Part shown: positions 11,621 through 20,532 of the stretch, one piece after another
Numbering within the stretch: the first letter of the stretch is position 1
Layout: each line of letters opens with the position of its first letter
NCBI RefSeq assembly: GCF_009389715.1
Contig: NC_052409.1
Coordinates: 660,001 to 724,000 of the forward strand
Direction of reading: 5' to 3'
DNA from: Phoenix dactylifera
Lineage: Eukaryota > Streptophyta > Magnoliopsida > Arecales > Arecaceae
Length of the DNA: 64,000 bases
The notes under the pieces: generated by a model
Told to the model about the DNA's origin: nothing
Databases searched by the model: none
The model's input: only the letters and a program-made list of their open reading frames with translations
Program-made: the position numbers and the translations under genes

Positions 11621-12354
11621 GGAGCGGTTGGGTTAGGTTTTTGGAAGGGGGAAGGAGATGACTGATGAGGAGCGACGAGAGAGTCCTTTTTGTAGAAAAG
11701 AGCGTCTGGGAAACGGCTCTCGGGGAATCGAGTTGGTTCCGGAGGGGGGTGGGACGCGTGCCTCGGGGTTTTGGGAGTGCCAGTTGGAATGAAGAGGCGG
11801 TGGGGCCCGCGAAATTTAGGCGACCGCGACTAATTTCCACCGTCGCAGTCGCTCGCTCCCTTCCATCTTTTTATCAGCGAGAGATCCGAGATTTTTTGGG
11901 AAGACGGGGAGCAACCGGAAATATTTTCAGAACGAGATATTTACATTAAGAGACATAATTGAATGAGAATTGTCAGTTATTGTTTTTTTTTTTTTTTGGC
12001 CTTTTTGATAAAAGGATTATACGTTGCTCCAGTTAAATGTTTAATATATAATTATATATATATATATATATTGGTAAACGGGCGTCTCACTATGCATTGC
12101 CAGGGCGTCCTGAAGCATCAAAATATAAGTAAGAACCTGTGAGATGGGGGCTGTACCATTTCATACAAAAACTCTAGTGTGATTATTAAAAAAAAAATTT
12201 AGGCACTTTCTGGATCAAGGAATCTTGTCACATTGTGTGTGTGCGTGGAGGGACATACAAAAAGGAAACGACCCACAAACATGGCATCCTATATGTGGAA
12301 GCATAAAAGGTAGGTTAGGTAGCTATCCAGTGCAGTAGAATCACTACTAATATT
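11621..12354. promoter_or_regulatory. 5' flank of the PB1 gene, cut by a retrotransposon
   Basis: This holds the 5' UTR and proximal promoter of the PB1 gene. GC-rich sequence extends to about 11,900 and then turns AT-rich, with a poly-T run (11,982-11,997) and a TA microsatellite (about 12,051-12,071). I could not fix a transcription start. The Tat element begins at 12,360, so regulatory DNA further upstream has been moved nearly 13 kb away. Confidence 0.5.
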
Positions 12355-12359
12355 ACTAG
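12355..12359. repeat. Target site duplication, left copy (ACTAG)
   Basis: The five bases before the left LTR (ACTAG) match the five after the right LTR at 25,132-25,136. Five bp is the usual length for Ty3/gypsy integration. Confidence 0.95.
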
Positions 12360-12615
12360 TGTTGCTGGTGGTCCAAACCGAGAACGATTGACACGACGGT
12401 GTGAACGGGGTTCCGCCTGAGTTGTCTTGGTTGGTGCTGGTTGCGCTCCACCTTCCGCCAAGGAACCTGCAAACAAGCCTTGCACCACCACCAGGGTGGT
12501 GATGGCCCTCCGACGGTCAAGTCAGAGGAGATTGGAGGAGGAGAGATGATAATCACAAGTGGGAGAGAGTGCTCTGGGAGGTATTGCTTACCCCCCCCCT
12601 TCTCCCCCCAGCCGC

Positions 12616-12622
12616 ATATATA
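12616..12622 (-). promoter_or_regulatory. TATA box of the left LTR
   Basis: The minus strand reads GGTATATATGCGG here, downstream of the U3 repeats in the element's direction. The right LTR has the same site at about 24,297-24,303. Transcription from this copy would run left, out of the element, toward the PB1 gene on that gene's own strand. Confidence 0.5.
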
Positions 12623-12868
12623 CCTGGCTGGGAGGTCTCTCAGGGGGGTTTGTCGTCGTGGGGCACGATAGAATGGCCACTGACATGGCCGTTACGGGGC
12701 GTCGTGGAGCAGCGCTGGGTACGGTCATGGCAGGGCGTAGTGGAGCTCCGCTTTGTACGGTTGATACAGGAGATCGTGGGCAGCATCGGGTACAGCCGTT
12801 GCAGGGAGTAGTGGAGCAGGAGGCCGCGGCGTGCCTCTGGAGAATAGCCTGTCGTTATCAAAAGATCT

Positions 12869-13318
12869 CCGACTCGGGGTCGGAATGCTGGATCATAGGG
12901 CAGCCGACCCGGGGTCGGGCTGCGAAGCCGAGGAGGTCCGACTCGGGGTCGGAGTGCTGGATCATAGGGCAGCCGACCCGGGGTCGGGCTGCGGAGCCGA
13001 GGAGGTCCGACTCGGAGTCGGAGTGCTGGATCATAGGGCAGCCGACCCGGGGTCGGGCTGCGGAGCCGAGGAGGTCCGACTCGGAGTCGGAGTGCTGGAT
13101 CATAGGGCAGCCGACCCGGGGTCGGGCTGCGAAGCCGAGGAGGTCCGACTCGGGGTCGGAGTGCTGGATCATAGGGCAGCCGACCCGGGGTCGGGCTGCG
13201 GAGCCGAGGAGGTCCGACTCGGAGTCGGAGTGCTGGATCATAGGGCAGCCGACCCGGGGTCGGGCTGCGGAGCCGAGGAGGTCCGACTCGGGGTCGGAGT
13301 GCTGGATCATAGGGCAGC
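12869..13318. repeat. 69-bp tandem array in the left LTR (U3)
   Basis: Six full units and one partial unit of a GC-rich 69-bp repeat. Each unit holds two dyads: CCGACTC-G-GAGTCGG (or the GGG variant), and GCAGCCGACCC facing GGGTCGGGCTGC. Because 69 is divisible by three and the units lack stops, several frames stay open; these are not genes. Confidence 0.95.
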
Positions 13319-13381
13319 TGTAGCTTTCCTGGATACGCGTGCCGATCACGTGGGGCATGGCGGCTCAATTCCCCCATAACA

Positions 13382-13396
13382 GTAGCCCCCCACTTC
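13382..13396 (-). other. Probable polypurine tract
   Basis: On the minus strand the sequence next to the 3' LTR reads GGAAGTGGGGGGCTAC, a G-rich purine run in the right place to prime plus-strand DNA synthesis. Confidence 0.7.
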
Positions 13397-13648
13397 CGAG
13401 CCTGGAACCAGAAGGGGAACAGGTGAAGGGAGTGATGCTTCGAGATTGCCGCCATCCTTCGGAGAGGCGCGCGTGCTTCAAGCTTCCCGCCTTCTTTATG
13501 GCGTATGGCGGTTGCTGCTGACCTGGCAACCTGAGGATTTCGGCGGACATCCTTCCTTAATGGTGTCGATTCGCCTTTGGGGTGCGAGCGACCCTTCGGC
13601 GGCCAGGCGTCTTCTGGCGTCATCGAGGTGTCACTTGCCCTTTCGCCT

Positions 13649-13656
13649 ATTTAATC
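13649..13656 (+). promoter_or_regulatory. TATA-like box of the antisense gene
   Basis: TATTTAAT stands about 260 bp upstream of the ATG at 13,912. A plausible 5' UTR intron follows (GTGAGT at 13,789 to TAG at 13,897), ending 14 bp before the ATG. Confidence 0.4.
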
Positions 13657-13911
13657 GGGGGCCCTCCCCCGTCCGTCTTCTTCTTTACGGACATTTTCGA
13701 GTTTCTCCTTTGCGCTACCATTGTTGCCGCCGAAACGTTCGCTTGCTTTTCCTTTGACGCTCTCGGAGCCGTTCTTCCTCCTCTTCAAGTGAGTTTCCCA
13801 CTCTTCTACTTTGAGCTCTTCATACTTTTTCTTTTTGTACTAGTGCACCCCAGTCGTTCCGGCCTTTCCCTCCTTCTTGACCCCGTCCTGACCGTAGATT
13901 GGCCATTAGGG

Positions 13912-16277
13912 ATGGGCGAAGTGGGAGCAGATAGCATCAAGTCAAAACTGGTCGCCGAGGACTTAGACGGATTTGTGGCTCGGTACCACCTTCCCGAGGC
14001 CTGCAATGTCACGCTCCCAGGGCCTGAGGAGAGGATGTCTCATCCTCCTCGAGGGAAGATCGCCATCAATGAGGGCATCCTCCAGGCCGGGTTCCGCTTT
14101 CCCCCTTCAGACCTAGTCTTACAGGTGCTCCGGGGTTTAGGAATGGCACCGACGCAACTGGTGCCGAACTCGTGGCGTGCTCTGACGGTCTTCCAGGTTC
14201 TCTGTCGCTTGCATGCGATTCCCGCCACCTTGAACGTTTTCTGGGAGCTCTACGGCCTGAGCGGCCACCCCCAGGACAAAGGGTGGTGGTGCTTCGCAGC
14301 GCGGCGAGGGTGCGGCCTTGTCAAGGAGGGTCCTACCTCCATTCACCACTGGAAGGAGCGCTTCTTTTTCGTTGATGCAGACCCCTCCTGGGAAATCAGG
14401 GCAATCTGGGGGACGCCGGTGAAGTCCCCAATTGGCCTGTCGAAGTTGTCGAGGGAGGAATCCGAGGGCGTCGCCGCCTTGAAGGGGTTGGTCGCCGAGG
14501 GCCAGCTTCCCCCGGTGGGCCGCCTTATTTCTGAGGATACCTTGGTGAACGTCGGTTTGAGCTCGGTCCCCACCGACCGTGAGTCCGCCATCGTTTCTTT
14601 AGCTCTTTTCTTCTCTTTCGTTCCTTCTTCCTTTCGGTTTCTCAGTCCCTGACCATCCCGTCCTTCTTGCAGAGGTCGACGACGTCATGCGGTCGGTGAA
14701 GTCGAAGGCTGTTGGTAGGGCGTCCCTGCTGGAAGCAGTCCGGAGGAGGAAACGAGCTCTTCCGAGCGGGGCCCCACCGGCGAAGAAGTCCCGTAAGGAG
14801 ATACCTCCGATGCCGACCGACGAGTCCGGGCCCACCGGTCAGGGAGATGTCGTGGGCACCGACCGGCAGCTGACGCTGTATCAGCCCTCCGGTGGTAAGG
14901 TTGCCGCTACTCCGGAGGTGCCACCTGAGCCTGCTCAAGACGGACGGGTCGGACGTGATCGGTCCCCGACCCGGCCTTCGACTCGGTCGGCTCCTGATGA
15001 CTCGAGGAGGGACGCGCCGAGGCCCCGGCCGAGCGGGACCCTATCAATTCCTGGGGCGACCCCCGCCCCGAGCGCGATCAGCCGGACTCTTCCCCAGGCG
15101 ATGGATAAGGGTAAGGCTGTAGAACCACCATCCGGCTCCGGGGAGAAATCGGGGTCTGCCTTCACTACCGATGGCGCCCGAAATCTCATCGAAACAGTGT
15201 TGCTGGAGAAGGACCGTCGGCGGGTCCGGGAGTTGGATGTCTCTGACGTTGGGGCCGCCAGCTGCGTCTGTCTCATGTCGGTGAGTGTTCTTCTGGCCGT
15301 CTTTCACCATTTATTGGCTCTGTTGTTCTCCGCCTGACTCCCTTATTTTTTCTATTTCTTAGCTCGCCCAGTACATGATCCGTCTGGAGGAGTGCTACAA
15401 GGAACAGGCGGGGCTTTTGGCGAAGGCCGAGGACCGGCTGAAAGCAATGGAAGAGGGAGGCCGGGCTGCGGCAGGCAGGACGACCGGGGACCTCGAGGCG
15501 AGGCTCCAGGAGGCCGAAGAGCGGGCACTCGGCTTCGCCGCCCTGGAGGAGCAACTGTCAGAGGCTCGGGAGCAACTCAAAGCCGCCTCGGGCCTCGAAA
15601 GCAGGGTCAAGAAGGCGGAGGAACGGGCTGAAAAGCAGTCCCGGAAGATCGCGGACTATCGAGAGCGGTGGGAGAAGGCCCAGCGGTCTGCCGACAACGC
15701 CTGCGACCGAATCCGCTCTTTTGAAGCCAAACTAGGCGAACTGGAGTCGGCCCTGGAGAAGTCATGCACGGACGTCCAAGAGCTCCGTTCGCGCCTGAAG
15801 GAAGCCGAGGCCGCTCGGGTTGCTACCGAGGCGAAGCATAAAGAGGCTCAGGCTGATCTGCTGAGGGTCTCCTCTGAGGCCGAAGGCCGGATTGTGGCGA
15901 AGGTCTTGGAGGCCAAGGCTCAGATTATGGAGCGAGCTGAGGCGGAGCTGGCCGAGAAGAGGGCGGAAATCGGGCGTCAGGCGGTAGAGGCTTATCGCCA
16001 GTCCGCCGAGTTCGCCCATGATATGTCGGAGGCAGTGCGGACCTATCGCCAGTCTGACGAGTTTGTCCATGACGCGTCGGACGCGGGGGCCGAAGCCTTC
16101 ACCTTGGGCTTCGAGGAGGGCCTGGCAAGGGTGTCGGCTAAGTATCCCGAAGTTGACCTGAGCAAGATCTCCCTCCTGGACTCCTCTCCGGCGCCATCGC
16201 CTGCTGGTTCTCCTGCTGCTTCCCTACCTCCCGCGGACGAGCCCGGCGTTCCCGACCCGGGAGTTCCTCCAAGCTGA
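13912..16277 (+). CDS. Three-exon antisense gene of the Tat element (putative gypsy-type transposon protein)
   Basis: Exons 13,912-14,578, 14,673-15,280 and 15,363-16,277 join in frame to a 729-residue protein. The introns are 94 and 82 bp with GTGAGT donors and CAG/TAG acceptors, and each exon frame stops soon after its donor. Residues 1-222 form a compact domain (SWRALTVFQVLCRLHAIPAT, LNVFWELYGL, GWWCFAARRG, HHWKERFFFVD) that resembles the plant family called putative gypsy-type transposon domain. Residues 223-425 are basic and Pro/Ser-rich, likely disordered. Residues 426 to about 690 are a long Glu/Ala/Lys-rich coiled coil, followed by a Pro/Ser tail. Tat elements are known to carry such an extra ORF between pol and the 3' LTR; its job is unknown. 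The domain name is from memory. An alternative upstream start at 13,582 is less likely, as it would read through the TATA-like box and the predicted 5' UTR intron. Confidence 0.75.
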
Positions 16278-16450
16278 CCTCTTGTACCTTTCATTGTCTT
16301 TTTTATTTTTGTATGTCGGCGTTTTGCCCAATTGTATGGGCCTCGGCCCTGAAAATTAATGCACGTTGAATATTTCTTCATCTCGCCCTCGTCCTCTTTT
16401 TTTTTTTTTTTAGCTCTTGGTTGCTTCTTGCTGACTTTTGATTCCCGAAG
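16278..16450 (+). other. 3' UTR of the antisense gene
   Basis: T-rich sequence (TTTTTTATTTTTGTATG) and AT-rich motifs follow the TGA, ending in a poly-T run at about 16,398-16,411. This could hold a polyadenylation site before the tandem arrays begin. Confidence 0.4.
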
Positions 16451-17186
16451 TTCTTCCGGCGCTAGGCCAGGCATCCGAGGGTTAAACCTCAGGAAACTCT
16501 TCCGGCGCTAAGCCAGGCATCCGAGGGTTAGGCCTCAGGAAATTCTTCCGGCGCTAAGCCAGGCATCCGAGGGTTAGGCCTCAGGAAATTCTTCCGGCGC
16601 TAAGCCAGGCATCCGAGGGTTAGGCCTCAGGAAACTCTTCCGGCGCTGAGCCAGGCATCCGAGGGTTAGGCCTCAGGAAACTCTTCCGGCGCTAGGCCAG
16701 GCATCCGAGGGTTAGGCCTCAGGAAACTCTTCCGGCGCTAAGCCAGGCATCCGAGGGTTAGGCCTCAGGAAATTCTTCCGGCGCTAAGCCAGGCATCCGA
16801 GGGTTAGGCCTCAGGAAACTCTTCCGGCGCTGAGCCAGGCATCCGAGGGTTAGGCCTCAGGCAACTCTTCCGGCGCTAGGCCAGGCATCCGAGGGTTAGT
16901 CCTCAGGAAATTCTTCCGGCGCTAGGCCAGGCATCCGAGGGTTAGGCCTCAGGAAACTCTTCCGGCGCTAAGCCAGGCATCCGAGGGTTAGGCCTCAGGA
17001 AATTCTTCCGGCGCTAAGCCAGGCATCCGAGGGTTAGGCCTCAGGAAACTCTTCCGGCGCTGAGCCAGGCATCCGAGGGTTAGGCCTCAGGCAACTCTTC
17101 CGGCGCTAGGCCAGGCATCCGAGGGTTAGTCCTCAGGAAATTCTTCCGGCGCTAAGCCAGGCATCCGAGGGTTAGGCCTCAGGAAA
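16451..17186. repeat. 46-bp tandem array, 16 copies
   Basis: Sixteen head-to-tail units of exactly 46 bp (736 bp), each like CTTCCGGCGCTAAGCCAGG followed by CATCCGAGGGTTAGGCCTC and AGGAAA. Units differ at a few fixed positions (CTAAG, CTAGG or CTGAG; AAACT or AAATT), and the variant order repeats, which points to multi-unit duplications. There is no spacer diversity, so it is not a CRISPR array. Confidence 0.95.
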
Positions 17187-18600
17187 TTCTTCCGCTCGCT
17201 GGTCGGCCAAGGCTGGCGCAAGCCGAAGCGACCGGTCGGGGCTTCCGGCTAGTCTGCTCCCGGGATGATCATCGGGTTAGCCAGGCATCTGAGGGTTGTC
17301 AAGCCTCAGGGAAATTCCGCTCGTTGGTCGGCCAAGGCTGGCGCAAGCCGAGGCGACCGGTCGGGGCTTCCGGCTAGTCTGCTCCCGGGATGATCATCGG
17401 GTTAGCCAGGCATCCGAGGGCCGAGCCTCGGGAGATTCCACTCGTTGGTCGGCCTAGGCTGGCGCAAGCCGAGGCGACCGGTCGGGGCTTCCGGCTAGTC
17501 TGCTCCCGGGATGATCATCGGGTTAGCCAGGCATCTGAGGGTTGTCAAGCCTCAGGGAAATTCCGCTCGTTGGTCGGCCAAGGCTGGCGCAAGCCGAGGC
17601 GACCGGTCGGGGCTTCCGGCTAGTCTGCTCCCGGGATGATCATCGGGTTAGCCAGGCATCTGAGGGCCGAGCCTCGGGAGATTCCACTCGTTGGTCGGCC
17701 TAGGCTGGCGCAAGCCGAGGCGACCGGTCGGGGCTTCCGGCTAGTCTGCTCCCGGGATGATCATCGGGTTAGCCAGGCATCTGAGGGTTGTCAAGCCTCA
17801 GGAAAATTCCGCTCGTTGGTCGGCCAAGGCTGGCGCAAGCCGAGGCGACCGGTCGGGGCTTCCGGCTAGTCTGCTCCCGGGATGATCATCGGGTTAGCCA
17901 GGCATCTGAGGGCCGAGCCTCGGGAGATTCCACTCGTTGGTCGGCCTAGGCTGGCGCAAGCCGAGGCGACCGGTCGGGGCTTCCGGCTAGTCTGCTCCCG
18001 GGATGATCATCGGGTTAGCCAGGCATCTGAGGGTTGTCAAGCCTCAGGGAAATTCCGCTCGTTGGTCGGCCAAGGCTGGCGCAAGCCGAGGCGACCGGTC
18101 GGGGCTTCCGGCTAGTCTGCTCCCGGGATGATCATCGGGTTAGCTAGGCATCCGAGGGCCGAGCCTCGGGAGATTCCACTCGTTGGTCGGCCTAGGCTGG
18201 CGCAAGCCGAGGCGACCGGTCGGGGCTTCCGGCTAGTCTGCTCCCGGGATGATCATCGGGTTAGCCAGGCATCTGAGGGTTGTCAAGCCTCAGGGAAATT
18301 CCGCTCGTTGGTCGGCCAAGGCTGGCGCAAGCCGAGGCGACCGGTCGGGGCTTCCGGCTAGTCTGCTCCCGGGATGATCATCGGGTTAGCCAGGCATCTG
18401 AGGGCCGAGCCTCGGGAGATTCCACTCGTTGGTCGGCCAAGGCTGGCGCAAGCCGAGGCGACCGGTCGGGGCTTCCGGCTAGTCTGCTCCCGGGATGATC
18501 ATCGGGTTAGCCAGGCATCTGAGGGCTGTCAAGCCTCAGGGAAATTCCGCTCGTTGGTCGGCCAAGGCTGGTGCAAGCCGAGGCGACCGGTCGGGGCTTC
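17187..18600. repeat. Higher-order tandem array of alternating 125/121-bp units
   Basis: The marker ATGATCATCGGG recurs at 17,265, 17,390, 17,511, 17,636, 17,757, 17,882, 18,003, 18,128, 18,249, 18,374 and 18,495. Spacing alternates 125 and 121 bp, so the repeat is a 246-bp dimer of two diverged monomers. One monomer has GGTTGTCAAGCCTCAGGGAAA with GGCCAAGG; the other has GGCCGAGCCTCGGGAGA with GGCCTAGG. Each contains the palindrome GATGATCATC. Part of each monomer (GCCAGGCATCTGAGGG..GCCTCAGG) is a version of the neighbouring 46-bp unit. Open frames here are by-products. Confidence 0.95.
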
Positions 18601-20532
18601 CGACTGGTAGGAGCCAGGTCGGTTTACCCAACGAACTTTATACGGGCCTTCCCAATTTGGCGCTAGCTTCCCACCTTCCGTAGGTTGAGATGCCTTAGCT
18701 CGCCTCAGCACCAGATCTCCAATTCTGAAAAGCTTCGGTCGGACTTTGGAGTTGTAATATCGGGCCACCCTCTGCTGATACATTGCCATCCGTACCTGAG
18801 CCATTTCCCTTGCCTCTTCCAAGAGATCCAAGTTCCCTCGGAGTTGCTCTGAATTGGCCTCGGGTCGGTGCGCGGCCACCCGAGGCGAGGGGAGTCCGAG
18901 CTCCACGGGGGCAACGGCTTCCGTGCCATAGGTTAGGCTGAAAGGCGTCTCTCCAGTAGGAGTCCGTTGTGTGGTCCGATACGCCCAAAGGACATTCTCG
19001 AGTTCCTCGACCCAAGCTTGCCCCGTCCGGCCGATCCGCGCTTTGATACCTTGGAGGATTGTCCGATTTGTGACCTCGGCCTCGCCGTTGGTTTGGGGAT
19101 GCGACACGGATGTGAACCGATGCTCGATCCCGAATTCCTCGCAGAAGTCCCGGAAGTGCTTGTTATCAAACTGTCGACCGTTATCCGAGATGAGGACCCG
19201 AGGTACTCCAAATCGGACAATGATGTTCTTCTTTACGAACTTCCGGACTTGTGCCTCCGTGATGGTGGCCAGTGGCTCTGCCTCCACCCACTTGGTGAAG
19301 TAGTCGATGGCGACAATCAAAAATTTCCGCTGGGCCGAAGCGACGGGGAATGGTCCGAGGATATCCATTCCCCACTGTGCGAAGGGCCAGGGCGCGGTGA
19401 TTGGCGCCAAGGGGACAGAGGGGACTCTCTGGACGTTGGCGTGGCGCTGGCAGGCGTCGCATTTCCGCACGTGGTCCTTCGAGTCCTCCAACAAGGTCGG
19501 CCAATAGTAGCCTTGCCTCATGATCTTATGCGCCAAGGACCTAGCCCCCAAGTGCGATCCGCAGATGCCTTCGTGGACTTCGCCGAGGGCGTAGGCCGCT
19601 TCCGCGGGGCGGAGGCACCTTAAGAGGGGGGCGGTAAACGAGGTCCGATACAGCCTCCCTTCATAAAGTACGTAGTGGGCGGACTTCTTTACAAGCCGCC
19701 GGGCCTGATCTTCGTCTTCAGGGAGGATTCCTTCGGCGAGGTAGGCGACGAGCGGGTCCATCCAAGACGGCTCCGGATCAATTGCCATCACCGCTCCAGC
19801 CCCGTCAATGCTCGGGGCATCTAGGGTCTCCAGGTAGATTGCCCTCGATAAGTTGTGCGCGTCTGCGTCCACTAGGCGGGACAACCTGTCGGCCCTGGCA
19901 TTTTCGCTCCTCGGGACCTGCTGAATGTCAACACTGCCGAGGTCGGGAATGAGTGTTTGCACCTTCCGGACGTAGCTCTGCATGGTCGGGCTCCGCGCCT
20001 CGAACTCCCCTCGAACCTGCCCGACCACCAGCTGGGAGTCGGTGAAGACTTTCAGACGCCGGATGCCGAGCTCCTTGGCGAGTTTGAGTCCCGCGACTAG
20101 GGCCTCGTACTCCGCCTCATTGTTGGTCACTGGAAATCCGAACCTCAAGGCATACTCGGCTATCACTCCATCGGGATTGGTGAGGACCAGCCCAGCCCCT
20201 CCACCTTCAGGGTTCGACGACCCGTCAATGTGGAGCGTCCAGATCGGGAGATCGAGGCTGGGTGTCTCCGGCGGCTTAGGTTCCGCCTCCTGCACAGTGC
20301 ACTCAGCGAGAAAGTCCGCGAGCACCTGGGCCTTGATGGCTGGTCGGGGCTGGTAGCGGATGTCGAACTCACCAAGTTCTACTGCCCACTTCACCAGCCG
20401 TCCCGCATTCTCTGGATTGCTGAGAATCTGCCGCAGTGGTTGATCGGTCAAAAGGGTGACAGAATGAGCCTGGAAATAGGGGCGAAGCCTCCTGGTCGCA
20501 GTCAGCAGCGCGAAGGCGATCTTCTCAGCCTT
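18529..20532 (-). CDS. Tat pol, 3' part: RNase H, archaeal-type RNase H, integrase
   Basis: This continues pol in a different frame after the break near 20,530. The rest of the classical RNase H comes first (LTDQPLRQILSNPENAGRLV, VLADFLAE). Next is a second RNase H (WTLHIDGSSNPEGGGAGLV, NNEAEYEALVAGLKLAKELG, FTDSQLVVGQV, ENARADRLS), the aRNH typical of Tat. Integrase follows with an HHCC zinc region (HLGARSLAHKIMRQGYYWP, CDACQRHANVQ) and a DDE core. The catalytic residues are Asp at 19,365-19,363 (WGMDILGPF), Asp at 19,185-19,183 (ISDNGRQF) and Glu at 19,077-19,075 (NGEAEV), the last two with 35 residues between them. The last ~25 residues are encoded by tandem-array sequence, so the C-terminus is probably not original. 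Confidence 0.9.
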   Translation of the reverse strand, partial: KAEKIAFALLTATRRLRPYFQAHSVTLLTDQPLRQILSNPENAGRLVKWAVELGEFDIRYQPRPAIKAQVLADFLAECTVQEAEPKPPETPSLDLPIWTLHIDGSSNPEGGGAGLVLTNPDGVIAEYALRFGFPVTNNEAEYEALVAGLKLAKELGIRRLKVFTDSQLVVGQVRGEFEARSPTMQSYVRKVQTLIPDLGSVDIQQVPRSENARADRLSRLVDADAHNLSRAIYLETLDAPSIDGAGAVMAIDPEPSWMDPLVAYLAEGILPEDEDQARRLVKKSAHYVLYEGRLYRTSFTAPLLRCLRPAEAAYALGEVHEGICGSHLGARSLAHKIMRQGYYWPTLLEDSKDHVRKCDACQRHANVQRVPSVPLAPITAPWPFAQWGMDILGPFPVASAQRKFLIVAIDYFTKWVEAEPLATITEAQVRKFVKKNIIVRFGVPRVLISDNGRQFDNKHFRDFCEEFGIEHRFTSVSHPQTNGEAEVTNRTILQGIKARIGRTGQAWVEELENVLWAYRTTQRTPTGETPFSLTYGTEAVAPVELGLPSPRVAAHRPEANSEQLRGNLDLLEEAREMAQVRMAMYQQRVARYYNSKVRPKLFRIGDLVLRRAKASQPTEGGKLAPNWEGPYKVRWVNRPGSYQSEAPTGRLGLHQPWPTNERNFPEA

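Larger units (their letters stand above)
12360..13381 (-). repeat. Left LTR (3' LTR of the element)
   Basis: 1,022 bp. On the plus strand it starts TGTTGCTGG and ends CCCATAACA, giving the standard TG..CA ends. It carries six full 69-bp repeats plus a partial one. A polyC run near 12,591 is longer by two than in the other LTR. Confidence 0.95.

Noticed and set aside
12559..13623. Several repeat-protein-like ORFs in the left LTR (also at 24,252-25,129)
   Set aside because: The 69-bp unit is a multiple of three and lacks stops, so multiple frames stay open on both strands; they are LTR repeats, not proteins.
16451..18600. CRISPR-like regular repeats
   Set aside because: Units are directly adjacent without unique spacers, and the setting is a plant retrotransposon.
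17390..18610. Series of identical 77-codon ORFs
   Set aside because: They arise from the 246-bp array period, which is divisible by three.
18967..19623. 218-codon plus-strand ORF
   Set aside because: It is antisense to the integrase domain, whose catalytic motifs prove the minus frame.
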